Assembly: GCA_022839785.1 (NCBI GenBank)
Contig: JALHJW010000016.1
Span: 1 to 45,919, forward strand
Source of the DNA: Desulfovibrio sp.
Lineage (GTDB): Bacteria; Desulfobacterota; Desulfovibrionia; Desulfovibrionales; Desulfovibrionaceae
Reading direction: 5' to 3'
DNA length: 45,919 bases
How positions within the stretch are numbered: the first letter of the stretch is position 1; each line of letters starts with the position of its first letter. Position numbers and translations under genes: made by a program. The notes beneath the pieces were generated by a model, which had not been told where the DNA came from, made no database searches, and saw only the letters and a program-made list of their open reading frames with translations. This document shows, in pieces, positions 15,612-23,311 of the stretch.

Positions 15612-16394
15612 TCAGCGTCCGAGGAAGGCGGCGTCCTGGCTGCCCAGATAGGCGGCCACCACCGCGGGATCGGCCTGCACCTCGGCGGGCGAGCCCGTGG
15701 CCAGCACCTGTCCGAAGTCCAGCACCACCACATGGTCCGAAAGGTCCATGACCACGCCCATGTCGTGCTCCACCAAAAAGACCGTGACGCCCCACTCCTC
15801 GTTAATGTCGAGGATGTAGCGGGCCATGTCCTCGGTCTCCTCCAGGTTCATGCCCGCCATGGGCTCGTCCAAGAGGATCAGTTCCGGCTCCGCGGCCAGG
15901 GCGCGGCCCAACTCCACCCGCTTCTGCACGCCGTAGGGCAGCCGGCCCGCAGGCTGGTGGCGGTAGGGCGAAAGGCCGAGGAAGTCGATGACCTCCTCCA
16001 CGCGGCGGCGGTGCCGGTCCTCCTCGGCGCGCGCCCTGCCCAGATAGAGGACGCTGGACAATATCCCCGCGTCCATGCGCGCGTGGCGGCCGACCATGAG
16101 GTTGTCGAGCACCGAAAGCCCCTTGAACAGGGCGATGTTCTGGAAGGTGCGGGAGAGGCCGCGACGGGTGCGGCGGTGGGCGGGAACGTCGAGCAGTTCC
16201 TCGTCCCTCAGGCGGATGCTGCCCGAATCCGGGACGTAACGCCCGGAAATGCAGTTGAGCATGCTCGTCTTGCCCGCGCCGTTGGGGCCGATGAGCGAGA
16301 CGATCTGCCCCTTTTCTATGCGGTAGCTGACATCGAGGAGAGCGGCTATCCCCTTGAACGTGAGCGTTATCTTCTCGACCTCAAGCAACGCCAT
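15612..16394 (-). CDS. livG: LivG-type ABC transporter ATP-binding protein
   Basis: A 260-residue ATPase, the second motor subunit of the HAAT transporter. Walker A is LIGPNGAGKTSMLNC, the signature is LPYGVQKRVELGRALA (an unusual YGVQK variant of LSGGQ that is typical for LivG), and Walker B is LILLDEPMAGMN. The typical LivG insert with the RTFQNIALFKGLSVLDNLMVG block is present at about 80-100. It begins at 16394, abutting the stop of the CBS-ACT gene, and ends 40 bases before the acyl-CoA ligase. Confidence 0.94.
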   Translation of the reverse strand: MALLEVEKITLTFKGIAALLDVSYRIEKGQIVSLIGPNGAGKTSMLNCISGRYVPDSGSIRLRDEELLDVPAHRRTRRGLSRTFQNIALFKGLSVLDNLMVGRHARMDAGILSSVLYLGRARAEEDRHRRRVEEVIDFLGLSPYRHQPAGRLPYGVQKRVELGRALAAEPELILLDEPMAGMNLEETEDMARYILDINEEWGVTVFLVEHDMGVVMDLSDHVVVLDFGQVLATGSPAEVQADPAVVAAYLGSQDAAFLGR

Positions 16395-17051
16395 CTAGAG
16401 CCACTCCTTGACGAAATCCGCCGCGGTCACGAGCTGGTAGCCCTTGTCCTGCAGCGCCGCGGCGATGGGCGAGGCGTCGTCCGTGGCCACGCGCAGCACG
16501 ACCATGCGCCGCGAATCGTGGAAGAACGTGCCCGTGGAGATGATCGACACGCCGAAGGACGCGATGATCCCCGAGACTTCGTGGATCACGCCCTTGCGGT
16601 CCGCGACCTCGAAGACGATGCGCTCCCCGCCTTGTAGTAGACCCATCTCCTCCACGAGGACGTCGAGCATCACGGTGCGGTTGATGTAGCCGAGCAGCTT
16701 GCCGGAGACGTCGTCCACCACGGCCAGTCCGGCCAAGTTGCGGTCGTGCATGAGCTTGGCCGCGGTTTCGATGTCCAGGGTCGGGGAGACGGCGGTGATG
16801 TCCTTGCGGATGATCTTCTCCACCGTGAGCTTGGACATCAGATAATTGAGTTCGTGCTTCTCCAGGGTGGTCATGATCGAGGGCAGCGCGGCCATGATGT
16901 CCTCCTGGCGCACGTAACCCACGAGCTTCTCGCCCTCCATGACCAGGAGCATCCACAGCTTCTCGTCCTCAAGCAGCTTCTTCGCATCCTTGACCAGGGT
17001 CTTGGGGGTCGCGGTGGCGAACTTTTTCAGCATCTTGAGACCGACGTACAT
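16395..17051 (-). CDS. CBS-pair and ACT domain protein
   Basis: A 218-residue cytoplasmic protein with two CBS motifs (about 5-65 and 76-134, with VVDDVSGKLLGYINRT in the second) followed by an ACT domain (about 142-215, ERIVFEVADRKGVIHEVSGIIASFGVSI). CBS pairs bind adenosyl nucleotides and ACT domains bind amino acids or other small ligands, so the protein is a likely sensor of energy charge and substrate. It is the first gene of the leftward transporter and ligase operon, with AGGAG eight bases upstream of the ATG. It has no DNA-binding domain, so it would act on a protein partner. Confidence 0.88.
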   Translation of the reverse strand: MYVGLKMLKKFATATPKTLVKDAKKLLEDEKLWMLLVMEGEKLVGYVRQEDIMAALPSIMTTLEKHELNYLMSKLTVEKIIRKDITAVSPTLDIETAAKLMHDRNLAGLAVVDDVSGKLLGYINRTVMLDVLVEEMGLLQGGERIVFEVADRKGVIHEVSGIIASFGVSIISTGTFFHDSRRMVVLRVATDDASPIAAALQDKGYQLVTAADFVKEWL

Positions 17052-17332
17052 GGCGCGCTCCTGGGGAGATGTGGTAGCCGTCCGGGCTGAAAACAGCAGC
17101 AGGTTTCAGGCGAACGGCGGCATTTCGTCCGTCAACGGCGAGGTCCGGCCTGTCGTCGCAAGGACGGAAGGCCGGACTTTCCGGCGTGCCGAATAAACGC
17201 GATGGCAGGAGCAAAGTCAAGTCCATTCCGCATCAGGGAGCGCTGAGTGAACACGCAATCCGCACTTGCGGGAACGTTCCCGGCGCGCCCCGCGCTTTAC
17301 GGAAGCCGCCGCTTCCGGTATAGCCCCCGGCC
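17052..17332. other. Divergent intergenic region between the transporter operon and hypA
   Basis: These 281 bases must carry two back-to-back promoters. Seen here: a perfect 14-bp palindrome CGGGAACGTTCCCG at 17269-17282, a 6-bp hairpin GCCGGA-CTT-TCCGGC at 17171-17185, and a possible hypA promoter at 17296-17324. The palindrome is a plausible operator; its binding protein is unknown. Confidence 0.5.
17296..17324 (+). promoter_or_regulatory. Possible hypA promoter giving a nearly leaderless transcript
   Basis: TTTACG (17296-17301) and TATAGC (17319-17324) are spaced by 17 bases and each match four of six consensus positions. Transcription would start one to three bases before the hypA ATG at 17333, and no Shine-Dalgarno sequence is present there, which is consistent with leaderless translation. 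It could equally be chance. Confidence 0.3.
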
Positions 17333-17686
17333 ATGCACGAAATGTCCATCGTCCAGGGACTCCTGGACATCATCCGGCAGGAGATGGGCCGCCACGGCGT
17401 GACCCGCCTGCACGAGGTCAAGGTCGTCCACGGCAGGCTGACCAACGTGGTGCCCGAGGCCCTCGACCTTGCCTGGGAGGTGCTCTCCAAGGACACGGAA
17501 TTCGAAGGCGCGCGCCTCGTCACCGAGGAGATCCCCCTGCGCCTGCGCTGCGGCGCCTGCCGCGCCGAGTTTTCCCCGGAACATCTCTCCGCCGTGCTCG
17601 CGCCCTGCCCGTCGTGCGGCGAGGAACTCGGCCACGAGGTCGTGGCCGGGCGCGAAATGTACATCGCCCAGATCGAGGCAGAATAA
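17333..17686 (+). CDS. hypA: HypA hydrogenase nickel incorporation protein
   Basis: A 117-residue metallochaperone that delivers nickel to [NiFe] hydrogenase precursors together with HypB. The N terminus MHEMSIVQGLL carries the invariant His2 that binds nickel, and the zinc loop is formed by two CxxC pairs, C73/C76 (LRCGACRAEF) and C92/C95 (PCPSCGEEL). Length is typical. The His2 motif fixes the start at 17333, despite no visible ribosome binding site. hypB follows after nine bases, so the two are co-transcribed. Other hyp genes and hydrogenase structural genes are not in the window. Confidence 0.96.
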   Translation: MHEMSIVQGLLDIIRQEMGRHGVTRLHEVKVVHGRLTNVVPEALDLAWEVLSKDTEFEGARLVTEEIPLRLRCGACRAEFSPEHLSAVLAPCPSCGEELGHEVVAGREMYIAQIEAE

Positions 17687-17695
17687 GGAGCCGCC

Positions 17696-18358
17696 ATGCA
17701 GATACCCATCGTGCGCAACATCCTTGAGGCCAACGACCGCATCGCGGCCCAGCTCAAAAAGTCCTTCGCCGAGAAGGGCATCCTGGTCCTGAACCTGATG
17801 AGTTCGCCCGGGGCGGGCAAGACTTCGCTCCTGGAGCGGACGCTGCGCGACCTCGCCCCCGAGTTCCGCATGGCGGTCATCGAGGGCGACCTGCAGACGG
17901 ACAACGACGCCCGCCGCGTGGCCGCCACCGGGGCGCAGGCCGTGCAGGTCAACACCGACGGCGGCTGCCACCTGGACGGTTCCATGATCATGGAGGCCCT
18001 GAACTCCCTGGACCTTTCCGGCCTGGACATTCTGTTCGTGGAGAACGTGGGCAACCTGGTCTGCCCGGCCGAGTTCTCCGTGGGCGAGGACCACAACATC
18101 GCCCTGCTCTCCGTGGCCGAGGGCGACGACAAGCCCGAAAAGTATCCCCTGCTCTTCCACATTTCCTCGGTGATGCTGCTCAACAAGACCGACCTGCTGC
18201 CCTACGTGGACTTCAGCCTGGAAAAGGCCTCGGCCCACGCCACCGCGCTGAACAAGGAAATCGCCGTGTTTCCGGTCTCCTGCCGCACGGGCGAGGGGCT
18301 CGACGCCTGGTACGGCTGGCTGCGCGCCGCACGGGCGGCCAAGAAGCCCGCGGCCTGA
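17696..18358 (+). CDS. hypB: HypB hydrogenase nickel incorporation GTPase
   Basis: A 220-residue SIMIBI-class GTPase that drives nickel transfer from HypA to the hydrogenase large subunit. The P-loop is SPGAGKTS (37-44), then VIEGDLQTDNDARR, the metal-site GGCHLDGSMI, ENVGNLVCPAEF, and the guanine motif NKTDLLPY. It lacks both the N-terminal CxxCGC high-affinity nickel motif and a His-rich stretch, so it is the minimal form that uses only the G-domain metal site. AAGGAG sits seven bases upstream of the ATG. Confidence 0.96.
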   Translation: MQIPIVRNILEANDRIAAQLKKSFAEKGILVLNLMSSPGAGKTSLLERTLRDLAPEFRMAVIEGDLQTDNDARRVAATGAQAVQVNTDGGCHLDGSMIMEALNSLDLSGLDILFVENVGNLVCPAEFSVGEDHNIALLSVAEGDDKPEKYPLLFHISSVMLLNKTDLLPYVDFSLEKASAHATALNKEIAVFPVSCRTGEGLDAWYGWLRAARAAKKPAA

Positions 18359-18448
18359 ACGGCCTGTTCCGGACGGCGCGCGTCACCCTAGCGAAAGGGT
18401 CGGAAATCTTTTTTCCGCCCCCTCTCTTTCCTTTCGCGCGGATCGTTG

Positions 18449-18454
18449 TATGAT
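18449..18454 (+). promoter_or_regulatory. Possible -10 element upstream of the Mrp gene
   Basis: TATGAT lies 34 bases before the start of the next gene, inside the repeat GATC-N7-GATC (18441-18455). A matching -35 at the correct spacing is not convincing, so this is only suggestive. Confidence 0.25.
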
Positions 18455-18487
18455 CGCCCGCGATTTCGTCCAATCGGAGGTTGATCC

Positions 18488-19357
18488 ATGAGCGATAGTT
18501 GCAAGAGTTGCCCGACGGCTGGGTCCTGCACCCCGCAGGACAAACAAGCCTGCGGAGAAAAATCCGAGATGGAGAAGGACCTGGAGCGGGTTCTCTCCCG
18601 CATCAAGCACAAGATCGTGGTCCTGTCCGGCAAGGGCGGCGTGGGCAAGAGCACCGTCTCGGCCAACATCGCCATGTCCCTGGCCAAGGCCGGAAAGCGC
18701 GTCGGTCTGCTCGACGTGGACGTGCATGGCCCGTCCATCCCGCGCCTGCTCTCGCTGAAGGGGCAGACCCCGCGGGCGGACAACGACAACATCGAGCCCG
18801 TGCCCTACGCCCTGAACCTGTGGGTCATGTCCACGGGCTTTCTGCTGCCCAGTGACAGCGATGCCGTGATCTGGCGCGGGCCGGTGAAGATCGGCGTGAT
18901 CCGCCAGTTCATCCAGAACGTCAACTGGGGGGACCTCGACTTCCTCGTCGTGGACTGCCCTCCGGGCACGGGCGACGAGCCCCTGACCGTGATGCAGCTC
19001 CTCGGCCCGGACGCCAAGGCCGTGGTCGTGACCACGCCGCACATGCTGGCCGTGGACGACGTGCGCCGCTCCATCACCTTCGTGGGTTTGGTGGGCGCAC
19101 AGGTGCTGGGCATCGTGGAGAACATGAGCGGCTTCGTCTGCCCGGACTGCGGCAAGCAGCACGAGATCTTCAATTCCGGCGCAGGCGAGAAGCTGGCCCT
19201 GGAGACGGGCAGCCCCTTCCTCGGCCGCATCCCCTTCGACCCCGAACTGGCCCGCGCCGGGGACGAAGGCTTCAACTATCTGAAGGTCTACCCCGACTCC
19301 GGCACGGCCGCCGCCGTGGAGAAGATCATCCAGCCCATTCTGGCGCTGGATGCGTAG
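18488..19357 (+). CDS. Mrp/NBP35-type Fe-S cluster carrier ATPase
   Basis: A 289-residue P-loop ATPase of the Mrp/NBP35 (ApbC) family, which holds a [4Fe-4S] cluster at the dimer interface and passes it to target proteins. The deviant Walker A is VVLSGKGGVGKST near 38-50; DVDVHGPSIPRLL follows, and the cluster-binding CxxC is FVCPDCGKQ near 215-222. The N terminus has extra Cys residues (CKSCPTAGSC...QAC), which resembles the N-terminal cluster motif of eukaryotic NBP35. CGGAGG precedes the ATG. The gene follows hypAB by 130 bases with a possible own promoter; carrier function near hydrogenase maturation genes makes sense. Confidence 0.9.
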   Translation: MSDSCKSCPTAGSCTPQDKQACGEKSEMEKDLERVLSRIKHKIVVLSGKGGVGKSTVSANIAMSLAKAGKRVGLLDVDVHGPSIPRLLSLKGQTPRADNDNIEPVPYALNLWVMSTGFLLPSDSDAVIWRGPVKIGVIRQFIQNVNWGDLDFLVVDCPPGTGDEPLTVMQLLGPDAKAVVVTTPHMLAVDDVRRSITFVGLVGAQVLGIVENMSGFVCPDCGKQHEIFNSGAGEKLALETGSPFLGRIPFDPELARAGDEGFNYLKVYPDSGTAAAVEKIIQPILALDA

Positions 19358-19377
19358 GGAGAGAAGAAAAGAGGACC

Positions 19378-19442
19378 AGCCACGGACGAAGACGAAGCGC
19401 GGCTGCCCGGCCCGGCGCCTGTCCCTGCTTTCGTCCGTGGCT
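19378..19442. terminator. Long inverted repeat between convergent mrp and alr
   Basis: A perfect 13-bp inverted repeat (19378-19390 with 19430-19442; AGCCACGGACGAA) flanks 39 bases, and the centre can form a second GC-rich hairpin (GCGC at 19397 with GCGC at 19415). It ends right at the alr stop codon, so it could stop both transcripts, although no T run follows. Confidence 0.5.
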
Positions 19443-20580
19443 ACTTCCCTTCTTGCCCCCCGCCCACGTACTCCCGCCGGTTCAATCCGAACAGGCAGAA
19501 GACCTCGTAGGTGATGGTGCCCCACCATCCGGCCACCTCCTCCGGAGTGACGGGATGGCCGCCGTCGCCGCCGAGCAGCCAGGCGTCGTCGCCGTCCCGC
19601 GCCTCGGGGATGTCCGAGACGTCCACGGCCGTAAGTTGCATGCAGACGCGGCCTAGGACCCTTGCGCGGCGGCCGCGGATCACCATCTCGGCCTTGCCGG
19701 TCAGGGCCCGGCTGTAGCAGTCGGCGTACCCAGCCGCCACGATCGCCACGCGCATGTCGTGCGCTGCGGTGAACGCGCAGCCGTAGCTCACGGACTCGCC
19801 CGCGCGCACGGGATGGACCTGGACCACCACGCTGCGCACGGACATGGCGGGCCGGAGCCTTGCGCCCAGGGCGGCCAGAGGGGTGCTGCCGAAGGGATTT
19901 GCGCCGTAAAGCGCGATGCCGGGCCGTTGCAGTTCGTAGCGCAGTTCCGGAAACGCCAGCAGGCCGGCCGAGTTGCCGAGCGTGCGGCCGAAGGCGAGGC
20001 CCGCTACGCGCAGCGCCGCGCAGATCGCCTCGAACTCGCCGCGCTGCCGCTGCACGTAGGCGGCATTCTCCGGCTCGTCGGCCGTGGCCAGGTGCGAGGC
20101 GACAAGTTCCAGGCGCAGGCGCGGATGCTCGCGCAGCCAGGCGGCCAGCCGGGGCGCGTCCGGCGCGCGGAAGCCCAGGCGCGACATGCCGGTGTCGAAT
20201 TTCAAGGCGAGACGCACGTCCCTGTCCGCCTTCTCCGCGGCCTCGGCCAGCAGCGCAAGCTGGTCCTCGCGGTAGACGTAGGGCGTCAGATCGTGTTCGG
20301 CCACGGCCGCGGCGTCGGCCGCGTCGAGCGGGCCGAGCAGGGGAACGATGCGGTGCGGACAGGCGGCGCGCAACGCGCACGCCTCCTCCACGCTGCCCAC
20401 GCACAGTGTTCGCGCGCCCGCCCGCATGAGCACGCGGGCCACGGGCAGCAATCCGTGGCCGTAGGCGTCGGCCTTGATCACCGGTGCGGGCTCCGGAGCG
20501 ACTTCACGCAGCACGGCGTAGTTGGCGGCGATGCAGTCGAGATCGATTTTTGCAACGAGCCTGTTGAAAGGCACGCTCAT
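19441..20580 (-). CDS. alr: Alanine racemase
   Basis: A 379-residue PLP enzyme interconverting L- and D-alanine for peptidoglycan. The PLP lysine is K36 in VIKADAYGHG, and the second catalytic residue is Y266 in GESVSYGCAF. Other family marks are KFDTGMSRLGF (127-137), SAGLLAF (204-210) and RPGIALYG (219-226). ATG 20580 is chosen; an upstream TTG at 20586 would add two residues. A weak GGGG lies upstream. The gene stands alone on the minus strand, with an inverted repeat at its 3' end. Confidence 0.95.
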   Translation of the reverse strand: MSVPFNRLVAKIDLDCIAANYAVLREVAPEPAPVIKADAYGHGLLPVARVLMRAGARTLCVGSVEEACALRAACPHRIVPLLGPLDAADAAAVAEHDLTPYVYREDQLALLAEAAEKADRDVRLALKFDTGMSRLGFRAPDAPRLAAWLREHPRLRLELVASHLATADEPENAAYVQRQRGEFEAICAALRVAGLAFGRTLGNSAGLLAFPELRYELQRPGIALYGANPFGSTPLAALGARLRPAMSVRSVVVQVHPVRAGESVSYGCAFTAAHDMRVAIVAAGYADCYSRALTGKAEMVIRGRRARVLGRVCMQLTAVDVSDIPEARDGDDAWLLGGDGGHPVTPEEVAGWWGTITYEVFCLFGLNRREYVGGGQEGK

Positions 20581-20820
20581 GGTCAAAACCCCGTCGGTTC
20601 AGGAATGCCGGGCGCCTGCCGCCCGACCGGAGGCAGACCTTGTATCCCGAAGCAGGATGCAAGAAAAGCCGCCAAGGCTTGAAAATCGCGGTTTTTCCGG
20701 CCACAAACGCTTGTGCTTTGTTTTCGTGTTGTGATAAGCATTGCGCGCCTGCAGAAGGACGCTCACCCATTACGACGACGCAAGGGAATGCAGACACGCC
20801 ACTCAGGACTTCCTTTCAGC

Positions 20821-23286
20821 ATGATGCAACAGCGCGTCGTTCCCCTCGTGCATTTCGCCGCATGTCTTTTCGTCTGCATCTTTCTCTGCAGCGCCCCGGC
20901 CCTCGCCGTCGAAGAACTTCCCGCTCCAAGCGACACGTCCGCGTCCGCCACGACGCCTGATGCCGAAACCGCGGCCCCGGATGTTGCGGTCCCTGCGGCC
21001 CAGACCGTCACCGGCGCTGCGGAGGAAACGTCCGCAGTCCAGGATCAACTCTGGAACCTGACGGCCGACCGCGTCTCCACCAACCATGCCGCGGGCATCT
21101 CCCAGGCCTGGGGCAACGCGGTCCTGCGCAGCGGCAAGGACCGTCTTTCCGCCGACTTCATCGAATACCACCGCGACAACGGCTGGCTGTATCTCAAGGG
21201 CAACGTCCACACCTTCCTCGACAACGTGGACGTCTACGCCGAGGAAGCAGAGTTCGACCTGGAGAACAAGACCGGCAAGATCCGCAACGGCACCATCTTC
21301 ATCGAAGAGCACGCCGTGGTCATCAAGGGCGCGGAGCTGAACAAGACCGGCCCCGAGACCTACACCTTCGGCGAGGCGGAATTGACCGGCTGCGCGGGTC
21401 CCACCCCGATCTGGTCGATCCGGGCCTCGGGCGGCGAGATGACCCAGGGCGCATACGCCGACGTGCACGACCCCACCCTCAAGATCGCGGGCATCCCGCT
21501 CGCCTGGGCGCCCATGGCCCGCCTGCCCATGCGCGCCAAACGCCAGACCGGCCTGCTGCCCCCCACCTGGGGCTCCTCCACACGTCTGGGCGGCTACTAC
21601 AGCCAGCCCTTCTACTGGGCCATAGACGAGGAGCGCGACGCCACCTTCTACGCCGACTACTACGGCAAACGCGGTCCCATGGGCGGCATCGAGTACCGCC
21701 ACGTCACCGACTCGCAGACGCAGGGCCTGTGGCGGTTCGACTACGTCAACGACAAGACCAGCGTGACCAACGCCAACGAACAGGAGAAGCAGTTCTCCTC
21801 CAGCGGCCTGATGCGCGACAACCACGAGCGCTACTGGCTGCGCAGCAAGTACGACGGCTGGGTCTTCGACCCCAAGTACGAGGTCAAGCTCGACCTGGAC
21901 TACGCCTCGGACTACTCCTACCTGCGCACCTTCGACCTGGGGCACACCAATTTCAACAAAAGCAACTCCGACTTCATCAACGACTTCGGCCGCAGCCTGG
22001 ACACCATCGACTCCTACACCCGCACAAGCACGGGCCTCGTCACCCGCTCCTGGGGCGCGGAGTACGCGGTCAACCTGATGGCCCAGTACACCGAGGACCT
22101 GCGCTATCGCAGCGGCAACCTCTCCGAGAGCAAGGACCCCACGGTGCAGCGCCTGCCCGAGCTGTCCGCCTACGTCTACAAGCAGCCGCTCGCCGGGTCC
22201 CCCTTGGAAATCCAGGCCGACTCCAGTCTGACCTACTTCACGCGCAGCTACGGAACCACGGGCGGCCGCATGGACCTGCATCCCCAGGTCAGCCTGCCAC
22301 TCTCCAGCGCCTACGGCTCCATCATCCCCACCGTGGGCTGGCGGGAGACGCTCTACAACGTCACCAACTTCGAGAACGACCCGGCCGGCCGCTCCTCGGA
22401 CAACCAGCAGGAGCGCCATCTGGCCAACCTGCGCACCACGGCGTACTCCGAGATCTTCGGCGTCTACAGCTTCGATCCCGACCCCACGTTCCAGAATCCG
22501 GAAGCGGCCCTGGCGGGCAACTCCACCCTCGTCGGCCTCAAGCATTCCATCCAGCCCCGTCTGGACTACGTCCGCCAGCAGTACACGGACCAAAGCAAGC
22601 TGCCGGACTTCGATTCAAAGGACCGCATCGGCCCCAAGAACGAACTGAACTACTCGCTGACCAACCTGCTCAACGCCAAGCGGGGCACCATCGTCACCGC
22701 CGAGACCGAGGACGGGGGGAGCGACACCTTCCTCGCCTATTCCTACAAGGACATCGTGCGCCACAGGCTGGAGCAGAGCTACGACTACCACGAGGCGGAC
22801 CGGACCAACGACCTGTCGGAATACCCGCTGCGCCCCTTCTCCGACATCCTCTCGCAGATCGAACTCTACCCCTTCGACGGCGTGACCCTGACCAACAAGG
22901 TCTTCGTCTCGCCCTACGGCGAGGGCATCACCCAGATCGAGAACTCCGTCGGCTTCTCGGACGTGGACTACGGCAACGTCAGCGTCGGCATCTCGCAGTA
23001 CAGCAGGATCGACGAATACAAGCGCCAGGACCGTCCGGCCATCAACATGCTGACCCTGAGCGGCAAGCTGCACCTGCCCTACGACTTCACCCTGCAGGGC
23101 ATCTACCAGCGTGACTTCAAGGAGAACGTCTCCGTCACCTCGGGCGTCGGCCTCACCTGGCACGCCCAGTGCTACGACGTCAGCCTCTACGCCGCCGAGA
23201 CCCGCTACGACCGCAGCCTTTCGCTCTGGGTCTCCATCCTCGGCTTCGACACGCCGCAGATGGAGGCCTCGACGTCGCGGGACTAG
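20821..23286 (+). CDS. lptD: LptD/OstA outer membrane LPS assembly protein
   Basis: About 821 residues. A signal peptide (MMQQRVVPLVHFAACLFVCI... cleaved near ALA-VEE) leads to a periplasmic OstA domain (LTADRVSTNHAAGISQAWGN, then DFIEYHRDNGWLYLKGNV) and a large C-terminal beta-barrel rich in Tyr/Asp strands (GYYSQPFYWAIDEERDATFY). LptD with LptE inserts LPS into the outer leaflet. The start is uncertain: ATG 20821 gives the clean signal peptide; ATG 20788 (AAGGG just upstream) adds 11 residues. mutL follows after 25 bases. Few Cys pairs are visible, so the disulfide-controlled maturation of E. coli LptD may not apply. Confidence 0.9.
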   Translation: MMQQRVVPLVHFAACLFVCIFLCSAPALAVEELPAPSDTSASATTPDAETAAPDVAVPAAQTVTGAAEETSAVQDQLWNLTADRVSTNHAAGISQAWGNAVLRSGKDRLSADFIEYHRDNGWLYLKGNVHTFLDNVDVYAEEAEFDLENKTGKIRNGTIFIEEHAVVIKGAELNKTGPETYTFGEAELTGCAGPTPIWSIRASGGEMTQGAYADVHDPTLKIAGIPLAWAPMARLPMRAKRQTGLLPPTWGSSTRLGGYYSQPFYWAIDEERDATFYADYYGKRGPMGGIEYRHVTDSQTQGLWRFDYVNDKTSVTNANEQEKQFSSSGLMRDNHERYWLRSKYDGWVFDPKYEVKLDLDYASDYSYLRTFDLGHTNFNKSNSDFINDFGRSLDTIDSYTRTSTGLVTRSWGAEYAVNLMAQYTEDLRYRSGNLSESKDPTVQRLPELSAYVYKQPLAGSPLEIQADSSLTYFTRSYGTTGGRMDLHPQVSLPLSSAYGSIIPTVGWRETLYNVTNFENDPAGRSSDNQQERHLANLRTTAYSEIFGVYSFDPDPTFQNPEAALAGNSTLVGLKHSIQPRLDYVRQQYTDQSKLPDFDSKDRIGPKNELNYSLTNLLNAKRGTIVTAETEDGGSDTFLAYSYKDIVRHRLEQSYDYHEADRTNDLSEYPLRPFSDILSQIELYPFDGVTLTNKVFVSPYGEGITQIENSVGFSDVDYGNVSVGISQYSRIDEYKRQDRPAINMLTLSGKLHLPYDFTLQGIYQRDFKENVSVTSGVGLTWHAQCYDVSLYAAETRYDRSLSLWVSILGFDTPQMEASTSRD

Positions 23287-23311
23287 CCGGTCTGCGGACA
23301 AGGCGCCCTGT

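Noticed and set aside
17296..17324. NikR operator upstream of hypA
   Set aside because: The known GTATGA-N16-TCATAC pattern is absent; the only palindrome (17269-17282) is different.
20788..20820. Earlier lptD start at 20788 or 20713
   Set aside because: Extra residues before MMQQRVV are basic or random and spoil the signal peptide; kept only as an alternative.
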